From Eupeodes corollae (lineage: Eukaryota; Arthropoda; Insecta; Diptera; Syrphidae), in the NCBI RefSeq assembly GCF_945859685.1, contig NC_079148.1, positions 121,440,589 through 121,504,588 on the forward strand: a stretch of DNA of 64,000 bases. The letters run 5' to 3'. Below are positions 58,301 through 64,000 of the stretch, piece after piece. Made by a program: the position numbers and the translations under genes. Each line of letters opens with the position of its first letter. The stretch's first letter is position 1. The notes below the pieces were generated by a model, which was not told where the DNA came from, did not search any database, and was given only the letters and a program-made list of their open reading frames with translations.

Positions 58301-61300
58301 TGAAGTGTGACTGCATTATCAGTTAAGATCACCAAGTCATCGGCGTAGAGCAAAACTTTAATAGACAAATCACCAAAAGTAACACCACCAGGGATATAGT
58401 CTTCAATATCATTTATAAATAGTGAAAAAATAAGCGGGCTTAAAACGCAGCCTTGGGGCACACCTGTATTACAACTAAACGGTTTCGATTTGCTACTACC
58501 GTTTGAAACTACAGCTGTCATATTTGAGAGCAGCTGCTCATAGATTCGGATAAATTTTGTCGATAGCCCGATAGCTGCAAGTTTAAATAGTAGAGATTTT
58601 CTGTTAATGGTGTCAAATGCTGATTTAAAGTCAACGAAAAAAGAGTAAAGATTTATTTTTTTCTCTAAGTAACGCCTAGCAACACTCGTGAGAGTGAAAA
58701 TTTGGTCGATTGTCGAAAGATTAGCTCGAAAGCCCGCCTGAAAGCAACTTATTTTGTTGTTTTGTTCGACCCATCTTACAAGCCTGGAATAGAGGATCTG
58801 GGTGAATAATTTCCTTAGAGAACTAAGCACAGAGATGCCTCTATAGTTTTCAGGTAAAATAGGGTCACCTTTTTTAAAAATTGCAGAGATAGATGAGGAC
58901 TGGAAAATTCCTGGAAACTGCTCCTCCTCAAACATTTTGTTGAAAATCACTAAAATAAATTCTAAAAACTGCAAGGTGGCGTTCTTGTAGAACTCAGCTG
59001 GTATGCCGTCCAGCCCCGCAGCCTTGTTGTTCTTCATTTTTTTTAGCGCAACAACCAGTTCTAACATTGAGAATGGAGCATCTAACTATTCAATATATAT
59101 ATAAGGCAGTGCAAAGCTTATAGATTTCTGGCATGGATCAGCTATGAAAAGTTGTTCAAAGTGCAATGCCAGTATATCCACTCCAATGGGATTTATAACT
59201 GACCAATTACGGTCACTCAAAATGCGCACATTGGCCCAGAAAGCTTTGGAGTCATGACTAACAACCAAATTTGATGCAGTTTTTTTTAAAAAAAGTTCTT
59301 TTTTTTGTTTACATAAATCTTTATAAGCGTTGTTATAATGTAGATATAAAGTCTTATAAAAAACATCATTTGAGTCTCTAAAGAGTTTTAAGAACTTAAA
59401 CGATCTCTCTCTACTTTTTTTGCATTCGTTGTCATACCAGCTAGATTTAAAAATTGTTCTATTATTGTTTGAATAGCTGACCGAAGACATTCTTATAGTT
59501 TGAAAAACAAAATTTGTAGCTTCAACTATTGTAGACGTTGTTTGATTTAGCAAATAAGTTGAATACTGATTTAAGTTACTTTTGTAAACTTCACTTTTTT
59601 TTTCGTTCCAACGAAGCCTTGTGTTAAAATTTTCTTCGCGAGTTCTAATAAAACTTTCATGAGGTTTAAACTCACAGGAGACATAGATAGGCAGGTGCAT
59701 TGAGTAGTTAGCAGGCAGTACTAAAAAATCTTTTACTATATTCAGCCATTCACCTTTTACAAGGCAGTAGTCAATGACAGAGCAACCCTGTGACGATATA
59801 AACGTGAAATTCCCATTAATATCCCCTCTAGAAATACCATTTAAGATAAAAAACCCAAAATCCTCAATCAAATCCATCAAACGGTTTCCGTTTGTATTTA
59901 TAGTTTCGTCTAAAGAGTTTCTTTCAAAAGAAAAATATCCATTGTTCATAAAGGGAGAGTTCTGATAATTCGATATCCTGCCGTTTAAGTCCCCAATTAG
60001 TAGAATATTTTCATTATTTTGGCTTAAAAGGAAATTAAGGAGTTCTTCAAAATCAGAATTCCAATTACTATAGTTAAGGTAAATAGGAACTATTAAAAAG
60101 TGTTTTGTGTCTTTACATTTAACTTTTTATAGTTTGTCTTCCAAATATACACATTTTTTACTATCTACTCAAATTTCTAAAAATTTAAATCATTTTCAGG
60201 TGGCACATCATGTAAATGCAACAACGAAACCATCAAAAAAACTAACTGGAATTCCTCAAATTGATTGGGTCTGGGATCCAAATTTACCTCGTGAATTAAA
60301 TGGGTGAGCTTAGTTATAATACTCAATTAATTTAATAATGTAAATTAATTATACCTTTTTTTCAGATACAATCTTTCAACTTATCCCTTCTTCAGCACCG
60401 TACCACCTCATAATGAAATTGCATTTAAATGTGATGGACTTCATGATGGATTCTATGCGTCAATTGAATACAAATGTCAGGTAAGGTATTAAAATATTTT
60501 AAAAAAAAAAAACTTCTCAAGCCCAAGGACTCAATAATAATGACAATAACAAAAAAATATAAATAACAATAGAAAATCACTTTTAGTTTCCCATAAATTA
60601 ATCATTTGTCGTCTTCAATTACAGTTGTCTATTCAAATTGTTTTTTTCACAATTAATTTAAATGAATGCCTAATGCCTTTTTTGGAAGTTTATTCTTCTT
60701 TCTTTTATGTTAACAACCTTGACCAAATAATAAACCACATTATTATGGCTTATAGTAATTATTCTGTGCGAAAATTGCGAAACAATCAAGTGCGATAATT
60801 ATTGTGGAAATGATAATTAATACAATATTTTAGCCATTGGTCAAGATGTCTTTTAAATCAGATTTTAAATTTGTTTTTTTTTGATAGGCAGTCATACACA
60901 TTTTAATTTAACATGAGCCTTAGATTTGCGTACAATAAAATCAAGACCATATGTAAATTAGATTAGATTGAATTTAATCTGAGATAAAATATCTACCTAT
61001 CTTAATGTATAAATTAAACCCTATAGTGTCAAAAATGTATCTGTACCCATTTTCGTTAATTTTCTTTTAGGTCTACCATCATTGTATTTATGGTATTCGT
61101 CACGATTTCCTGTGCGCCAATTTTACAGCCTTCGATCAAAGGACATTCATTTGCCACTTCGTTTCCGAAGTAGACTGTGAAAATTCGGCCAAGTTCTGGA
61201 ACAGGTAACATGCACTATAAGAGTCTTTTAAGTTAAACATTATTTTGTCTTTTTATTAAGAAATGACAACTTATATATGGCCACCACAACAACGTCCACG

Positions 61301-63342
61301 ACAACAACAACAACGCCAGCTCCTCTAACTCCAGAGCCAGATTTCAGACGTGGACCAAATCGTAGACCCTTAAGGCGTCGTCGTCCATCAGATTACTACT
61401 ATGACGAAGATTATGAAGATGACTACTATGAGGAAGACCGTAGGGCCAACAGACGCCGTAAGCAAAGACCACGTAACCGCCGACCGGAATACGATGATGA
61501 ATACGAGGAGAAGCGTGCTTACAGTGATGAAGATTCACGGTAACTTTCAAGCCTTCAGTCACATAAATTGTCTCAAAAATCTAAATACAAACTTTGCTTT
61601 TCAGATTTGACAACAAACGTTCAAAGAACAGAGATCCAATTAGAGATGAGGTAGAAGAAGATTATGAAGAAGATCGCCGTCCCAAGCCCAAAGCTCGCCC
61701 AAAGAGCAGACAAGGTGACCTATCGGAACGTCGAAACAAACCGATTGCTCGTAAATCCGCTGCTGATCGTCAAGCAGTTCTCGACGAAAGACGTAGCTTA
61801 AGTGATGAAAAGGAAAAGCCCAGAAATAGACTCGATGATGAACCAGAAGTTGTTCCAGAACGTCGACGTCCAACAGCTGGTGGAAGAAGGAGAAAAAATG
61901 GTCAAAAACGTCCAGCTCCAGTTGATGATGATTTCGATGAACCAATTCGACGCGATGAAGGAGAAGAAGAAAACGAAAGCCCTGCTGAAGTGAAACCAGC
62001 TAAAGATGAAATTGTAGTTCGACCACAAACTTCAGCTGCTGCAGGAAGTCCAATAGCCTCCATATTCGATCGGCCTCGTGTTGCCCCGAAAATTCCCAGA
62101 CCAGTTCCTATTCATGAAAGAAATAAGTTCGGTTATCAGGGACAAAAGGCCACAACATCAACGACAACAGTAGCCCCACTAAGCGATGAGTACTATGATG
62201 ACTCAGAATATGAAGAAGTTAGTCCGGTTAAGGAAAGAGAAGAACCATCTAGCAGACGAGAGACACCCCGCCGAAGACTTCAAGATGAACTCGGTCTTCG
62301 CCGAACTGACGATATTCCTCCTCGTCGTTCGCATAGCCAGACAAGGCGTGGTAGTGAAAACCCCAAGAGAGTTGGAAAGCCTAGGAAGCCAATACCAGCA
62401 ATCGATGATGACTACGAACCTATTCCAGCGAATGACGAATCAGAGAGGAAACCCAGTCTCCGAAAGCGCCCACATGCCATCAGAGAAAAGCCTTCGGAAG
62501 ATTCTGACTCGATAGAAGAACCAGTCCGTGAACAGAGACCACGATCTCGCAGACCTCTTAAGAAAGAAGATCCCATTGTGGAAGACACCAGGGAACATAA
62601 ACCACGAGATCATCGCAGAAGACCTGCGGAAGTGGACAAAGCTCCTCTTCCCGTCCCAGAAGAAGATACAGAAGAAGTCTACGATGAACATGTTGTAGAC
62701 GATGCCGACGACGAAAAACCATCTGCAAACCTTGAAAGTGATAAGCCAGCTCAACGGGATGGACGTCCAGTGGTGCGAGTAGTGAAGCGTCCATTCCTGC
62801 CATCGCGCGGTGGAAGCCCCTACTTACCCAGAGGACTCCAACCTGTAGGAGCTGCTCTCAAGCAAACCGCCACAGATAGTACACCCGTCGACATGGGATC
62901 GACAATTTCGGGAGTGCGTCTTCTGGAACACGGAGCCCCAATCCTTCGGGAAACCGGGCCCAGTGGTCCATCAGACATTCACTACACCATATCCCCACGT
63001 AAAGGTCCCCGAACCACCTTGCCACCGCAGATTGAGCATCCAAAGGCCATCCTCGATGAATTGTATGAAAACGATTATGACGTTACCCTAAACGATGCTC
63101 TCAATCCCACTTTAAAGCCCCTTTCCTCTAATAACAATAGGAACTCGTTAGGTCCGTTCAATAAATACGAGCGGGCTGGATATTCAGCTCCAAATAGTAA
63201 TAATTATAATAACGCTCCTGACTCATATTTCTCCTCCACAGATGTCCGGAGACGAACCGTTTCAGCACCGCGTAACACACGGCAAGAATTTCGAGGAGCG
63301 ACGAGAGTAGCGCAACATTTTTATGATGACTTCGAATACTAA
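46303..63342 (+). CDS. Secreted CBM14 (peritrophin-A) chitin-binding protein with a long polyampholyte tail
   Basis: Seven coding exons join in frame: 46303-46339, 51050-51195, 60200-60303, 60366-60480, 61071-61204, 61261-61539 and 61605-63342, giving 850 residues. Residues 1-23 form a signal peptide (basic start, LLIFAALLGFM core, likely cut after SGA). A Thr-rich linker occupies about 38-61. The CBM14 domain has six Cys at 118, 133, 139, 149, 162 and 170, with spacings of 14, 5, 9, 12 and 7 residues, as in peritrophin-A domains. A second Thr run at 187-197 precedes about 650 residues dense in Arg/Lys and Asp/Glu with Pro, likely disordered. It probably acts outside the cell in cuticle or another chitinous matrix. 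One CBM14 with a charged tail differs from multi-domain peritrophins. Introns 1 and 2 are 4.7 and 9.0 kb and full of TEs; the rest are 56 to 590 bp. Undetected exons in the long introns are possible. I do not assign an ortholog. Confidence 0.85.
46490..46687 (-). mobile_element. SINE-1 copy 3, 5'-truncated
   Basis: Matches the 3' two-thirds of the other SINE copies ('gaactagga', 'acctacagttttaagccgaat', 'aggcagtacccgtg') and ends with the GCGCCACCC motif on the minus strand. The tRNA-like head is absent: at about 46687 the sequence switches to Helitron coding sequence. Confidence 0.75.
46690..47430 (-). pseudogene. Helitron helicase (PIF1-like) C-terminal fragment
   Basis: A 179-codon minus frame (47428-46889) contains 'CKKLSLPTNMRVQL', 'GLITLSHEFCQIV', 'YFLNPLELSEVPCHKLGLK' and 'LLMRNLEASKLCNGTRL', the C-terminal blocks of the PIF1-type helicase of insect Helitrons. 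Downstream on the same strand, in shifted frames, come a 'NNTYNSRANT' remnant of the NKAQGQT motif and a 'FSQWKII...' remnant of the last helicase motif. The Rep domain and helicase N-terminus are absent. It lies in intron 1 of the chitin-binding gene, antisense, and is dead. Confidence 0.8.
47500..47670 (+). repeat. Non-coding repeat of the type found in insect Helitrons
   Basis: 'ccataccaaatttcatgcaaattgg', 'agtttaggcgtgactgagtaacagacagac' and 'gagttactttcgtata' form a phrase repeated widely in insect genomes, often within Helitrons. It lies beside the helicase fragment, so it probably belongs to that element. Confidence 0.55.
47690..47845 (-). repeat. Family A fragment, left of LINE-B copy 2
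   Basis: Minus-oriented family A unit material ('gttgtcaattggatttttt', 'ccaaagccaatatt'). The matching continuation lies at 50041-50460 beyond the LINE, so the LINE inserted into family A. Confidence 0.5.
47846..50040 (-). pseudogene. LINE-B copy 2, active site deleted
   Basis: The 3' end carries a (GATA)n tail (47846-47867) and the LINE-B 3' motif 'aagccgtctgccgg' (47941-47954). On the minus strand: 49139-48465 is the C-terminal region ('YFFKRIFRLPINTPNYAIHLESG'-type block and a final 'FLALCPILQEIRRLYF'); 49456-49253 the thumb ('LQINKLKQFCDLWDLRIN'); 49693-49460 the palm ('LLDLKAAFDTINRRSLL', 'GCVLNPIMFALYMNDVE'). Between 'SIPGGV' and 'LTLQLQ' about 70 bp are missing compared with copy 1, removing YADD. 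The 5' remnant ends near 50040 with a worn GSDGIP motif. It lies antisense in intron 1 of the chitin-binding gene. Confidence 0.85.
50041..50460 (-). repeat. Family A fragment, right of LINE-B copy 2
   Basis: Decayed minus-oriented family A: 'aactgacagttagatttttc', then the head region 'agtcaagaaatgtcaaag...aatttgacaaatcag' near 50405-50450. It pairs with the fragment at 47690-47845. Confidence 0.5.
51050..51195 (+). CDS. Chitin-binding gene: coding exon 2
   Basis: Acceptor 'tttttttttctag' before 51050 and donor AAA|GTCAGT after 51195. It completes the signal peptide (ALLGFMSHSGA) and encodes a Thr-rich linker ending EETEPK. A stronger-looking donor four bases downstream (GTCA|GTATAAG) would put the next exon out of frame and hit a stop, so the weaker GTCAGT is preferred. 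Confidence 0.8.
51200..52080. other. Intron 2 sequence, no feature seen
   Basis: AT-rich intronic DNA between exon 2 and the nested MITE. It includes 'caataacaacaacaacaag' simple sequence near 51590. Confidence 0.5.
52088..52762. mobile_element. MITE-1 nested inside MITE-1
   Basis: Outer element: 52088-52260 is the reverse complement of the right half of MITE-1 and 52596-52762 that of its left half. TTA flanks the outer ends (52085-52087 and 52763-52765). Between them, 52261-52595 is a complete copy in the opposite orientation (starts ATGGCTGACACAC, ends GATTCAGCCAT). The interruption falls in the TTCA...TGAAC middle of the outer copy. The three blocks share long identical runs with the solitary copy at 678-1026. 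Confidence 0.85.
52261..52595 (+). mobile_element. Inner MITE-1 copy
   Basis: Same orientation as the copy at 678-1026 and nearly the same length, with 'ggaattcaatgcatgctatc', 'gacctcacgttttgtttgac' and 'aaaaaatgtcaacaaacaaa' in order. No clear 3-bp duplication: the left flank is TAA and the right flank TGA. Confidence 0.8.
52770..53640. other. Intron 2 sequence, no feature seen
   Basis: AT-rich; frames of 77 and 83 codons have no recognisable domain. Confidence 0.45.
53646..55061 (+). repeat. Family A repeat, most complete copy
   Basis: 1416 bp. Head palindrome 'aacttcccataggaagtt' (53646-53663); then a conserved block with 'gatttgtcaaattgaaaatt', 'agaaagatgtctgtgcgt' and a cgtacgt-rich run (53768-53800); then at least four diverged tandem units starting near 54185, 54358, 54531 and 54741 (spacing about 173-210 bp, the longest containing a 45-bp internal duplication); then the terminal 'gacagacgggatgggaagtt' and 'gggtcgcatcccagcc' motif. 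No coding capacity and no TIR recognised. Confidence 0.75.
55065..56105. other. Intron 2 sequence, mostly featureless
   Basis: No gene seen. A short segment near 55788-55840 resembles 34965-35010, suggesting a worn dispersed repeat. Confidence 0.4.
56108..56636 (+). repeat. Repeat C, copy 2
   Basis: Collinear with 45333-45877, with a few indels. It ends where the LINE-B copy 1 microsatellite tail begins, so that LINE may have inserted within or at the edge of this repeat. Confidence 0.75.
57184..59067 (-). CDS. LINE-B reverse transcriptase and C-terminal domain
   Basis: A 627-residue open frame. Order: 'NNKAAGLDGIPAEFYKNA' and 'PENYRGISVLSSL' (fingers), 'FFVDFKSAFDTINRKSLL' (motif A, first catalytic Asp), 'GVPQGCVLSPLIFSLFIND' (motif B), LLYADDLVIL with YADD at 58347-58336 (motif C), 'LQINKLKQFCDQWDLQIN', 'FKYLGYTLTHNLN' (thumb), then a long C-terminal part ending in a C-x2-C-x9-H-x4-C-type knuckle (CTLCNFNQVENNFHFVALC). 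All three catalytic Asp are present. It copies its own RNA at a nicked target site. The frame is continuous with the endonuclease frame upstream except for one TAG, so the true protein was one polypeptide. Confidence 0.85.
   Translation of the reverse strand: MLELVVALKKMKNNKAAGLDGIPAEFYKNATLQFLEFILVIFNKMFEEEQFPGIFQSSSISAIFKKGDPILPENYRGISVLSSLRKLFTQILYSRLVRWVEQNNKISCFQAGFRANLSTIDQIFTLTSVARRYLEKKINLYSFFVDFKSAFDTINRKSLLFKLAAIGLSTKFIRIYEQLLSNMTAVVSNGSSKSKPFSCNTGVPQGCVLSPLIFSLFINDIEDYIPGGVTFGDLSIKVLLYADDLVILTDNAVTLQLQINKLKQFCDQWDLQINTSKSKIMVFRSQHRSIRTDRNWTLNGSNLEVVKEFKYLGYTLTHNLNFGVHIKDKVRVAKTAINCMWSNFFNNKLVDPTSKFKVFEATIKSCLCYGNQIYGYKQLEDIESVQRYFFKRIFRLPTNTPNYAIHIESGLAPIFIMNLKVNADYILRVMQRPANNLQKRVLSVCFRCRYTPFKDWYDLASAHNFPLTLSVDSLDTWRSAFYDCISTIDDHSFQSYLDRARESVSRSIYSKLNLRLGSSNYFSDKFTVMEMSIIFKARTEMLELNHRPHRTGNNPNCTLCNFNQVENNFHFVALCPILQEIRRLYFNKSFLSLEECLGVMNGDNGWRLLIQFLLDAVSYRNMYINIY
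59086..60115 (-). pseudogene. LINE-B endonuclease part, 5'-truncated
   Basis: Same reading frame as the RT part, separated by a single TAG at 59088-59086. It retains the last third or so of an AP-type endonuclease: 'NILLIGDLNGRIS' (near 60030-59990), 'GNFTFISSQGCSVIDYCLV' and 'HLPIYVSCEF'; then a linker with 'SSWYDNECKKSRER' and 'KAFWANVRILSDRN'. The frame stays open upstream to about 60115, where a stop appears and similarity is lost. So the copy is truncated at the 5' end but otherwise clean. Confidence 0.75.
60200..60303 (+). CDS. Chitin-binding gene: coding exon 3
   Basis: Acceptor 'aatcattttcag' and donor AATGG|GTGAGC. It enters in phase 0 and leaves two bases. It encodes VAHHVNATTKPSK... 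and DWVWDPNLPRELN. The intron after it is only 62 bp. Confidence 0.85.
60366..60480 (+). CDS. Chitin-binding gene: coding exon 4, first half of CBM14
   Basis: Acceptor 'cttttttttcag' type, donor CAG|GTAAGG. It encodes YNLSTYPFFSTVPPHNEI, then the first two Cys of the chitin-binding domain (FKCDGLHDGFYASIEYKC). Confidence 0.9.
61071..61204 (+). CDS. Chitin-binding gene: coding exon 5, second half of CBM14
   Basis: Acceptor 'ttcttttag', donor AACAG|GTAACA. It encodes VYHHCIYGIRHDFLC and then TFICHFVSEVDC, supplying Cys 3-6 and the aromatic residues that typify peritrophin-A chitin binding. Confidence 0.9.
61261..61539 (+). CDS. Chitin-binding gene: coding exon 6
   Basis: Acceptor 'tttttattaag', donor TCACG|GTAACT, in a 56-bp/65-bp intron pair. 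It encodes a Thr run (187-197), a Pro-rich segment, then alternating Arg-rich and Asp/Glu/Tyr-rich tracts (RRPLRRRR, YYYDEDYEDDYYEED). Confidence 0.85.
61605..63342 (+). CDS. Chitin-binding gene: terminal coding exon
   Basis: Acceptor 'tttgcttttcag'. It is 579 codons including the TAA at 63340-63342. Encoded protein is polyampholyte: Arg/Lys-rich and Asp/Glu-rich tracts mixed with Pro, with a second Thr-rich patch (TTSTTTVAP) near 62155. The last 130 residues are less charged, with Asn/Ser/Tyr. The C-terminus reads QHFYDDFEY. Frames on the opposite strand here are composition shadows. Confidence 0.85.
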
Positions 63343-63385
63343 TCGGGAGTGCTTGCTTTCCACCTGCCCTTTTGTCCTTGAGGAA

Positions 63386-63391
63386 AATAAA
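63386..63391 (+). terminator. Polyadenylation signal AATAAA
   Basis: First AATAAA after the stop, 44 bp downstream. Others lie near 63512, 63740 and 63762, so longer 3' UTRs are possible. Confidence 0.45.
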
Positions 63392-63399
63392 AATAGATA

Positions 63400-64000
63400 C
63401 AAGTAGAATTCTTAGCCAACGAATTTTCGAAGATTTTTATTTTTTTTTTTTTTTAATATAACGTAAGGACCAAAACATAAGATTTTGCAATCAATTTAGG
63501 AACAAACAAAACAATAAAAAAGGAGAAGAAAAGAACAAACAAATTTAACCAACATTTTGAAACATGAAATTATATGTAAATATAAAATGAAAAACACACA
63601 AGTTTTTTAATGTTTTTTTAAATTTTGATTTGTTTCTTTTCTAATTTTTTTTTAGAAAATACTCATGAGTCGTGATAGTTATGAACATAACAGATTTTTC
63701 TGTTTTCTGTTTTCGTTTTCTTTTTTTTTTTATTTTTTTAAATAAAATTGTAAATTATTTAATAAAAAAATATCCTTTTTTTATAGAAAAAAAAACAAAC
63801 ACTTCTTTTATAAACTCTTTTAAAACAAAAAATGAAAATTAGAAATTTTGCAAAATCTGTTTATATGTTTAAGGATATAATTTAATAGAACAAGTACGTT
63901 TATTTAAACAAGAAATGTATGGTTATCTATTTATGTCGCCAATAAGACTTGATAAATAGTTTTAAATTGAATGAAATACAAAAAAAAAACATAAAAAGAA
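63400..64000. other. Downstream AT-rich DNA
   Basis: Probable 3' UTR and intergenic sequence with A and T runs. Nothing else recognised. Confidence 0.4.

Larger units (their letters stand above)
56638..60115 (-). mobile_element. LINE-B copy 1, 5'-truncated, nearly intact
   Basis: About 3.48 kb in antisense within intron 2 of the chitin-binding gene. The 3' end carries an (AAT)n tail (about 56632-56658) and the family 3' motif with 'ggccgtctgccgg'. The 3' UTR contains repeated phrases 'ggcttttagtttagctaaaac' (near 56935, 57058 and 57140). The coding part runs from about 60115 to 57184. The 5' end cuts into the endonuclease domain, as expected from incomplete reverse transcription. Confidence 0.85.

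Noticed and set aside
61640..63043. Several antisense and shifted frames over the terminal exon
   Set aside because: Charged low-complexity coding sequence is open in several frames; only the frame continuous with the CBM14 exons is spliced and has the stop plus AATAAA.

Overview
The window looks like nuclear DNA from a fly, probably a brachyceran dipteran. It is very AT-rich, has few genes and is crowded with decayed transposable elements. Its one spliced gene has fly-like GT-AG introns: very short ones of 56-65 bp beside long TE-filled ones. There are no bacterial-style operons. Species cannot be named from the sequence alone.

Host genes. (1) A single-exon gene at 6942-7574 (+) encodes a 210-residue protein with a long Asp/Glu-rich block and one membrane segment near the C-terminus. 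It has a TATA box upstream and an AATAAA just after the stop. (2) A seven-coding-exon gene runs from 46303 to 63342 (+). Its exons join in frame (37+146+104+115+134+279+1738 nt = 851 codons) to give an 850-residue secreted protein: signal peptide, Thr-rich linker, one six-cysteine CBM14 (peritrophin-A) chitin-binding domain, then about 650 residues of disordered polyampholyte. Its coding start lies in an internal exon, so at least one upstream non-coding exon exists. A TATA-containing, CAG/CAA-rich block ending in a strong splice donor (15194-16553) is one candidate, but unproven.

Mobile elements fill the rest. Non-LTR retrotransposons of at least five kinds occur: an RTE-like copy (2592-5148), a second lineage (8700-10640), Jockey/CR1-like wrecks (19240-21345; 37690-39300), an RTE scrap (22880-23265), and a family here called LINE-B with three copies. 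One LINE-B copy (56638-60115, antisense in intron 2 of the chitin-binding gene) has a single stop codon in about 977 codons. DNA transposons include a mariner-type element with visible TIRs and TA flanks (13051-14293), a truncated relative (27530-28244), a second mariner type (33262-34200), a small mariner fossil (40451-40597), a DD34E Tc1 relic (23398-24660), Helitron helicase remains (46690-47670) and a MITE family with TTA flanks.

Two repeat families are notable. 'Family A' is an unclassified dispersed repeat of up to about 1.4 kb with a small palindrome at its start, internal diverged units of about 175-185 bp, and a conserved terminal motif; at least five copies are visible. 'SINE-1' is a tRNA-headed SINE with three copies; its 3' end resembles that of the RTE-like LINE. 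Many insertions are nested (SINE in LINE with a 13-bp target duplication, SINE in mariner, LINE in family A twice, MITE in MITE), so relative insertion order can be read directly.

No tRNA or rRNA gene, CRISPR array or prokaryotic system was seen.
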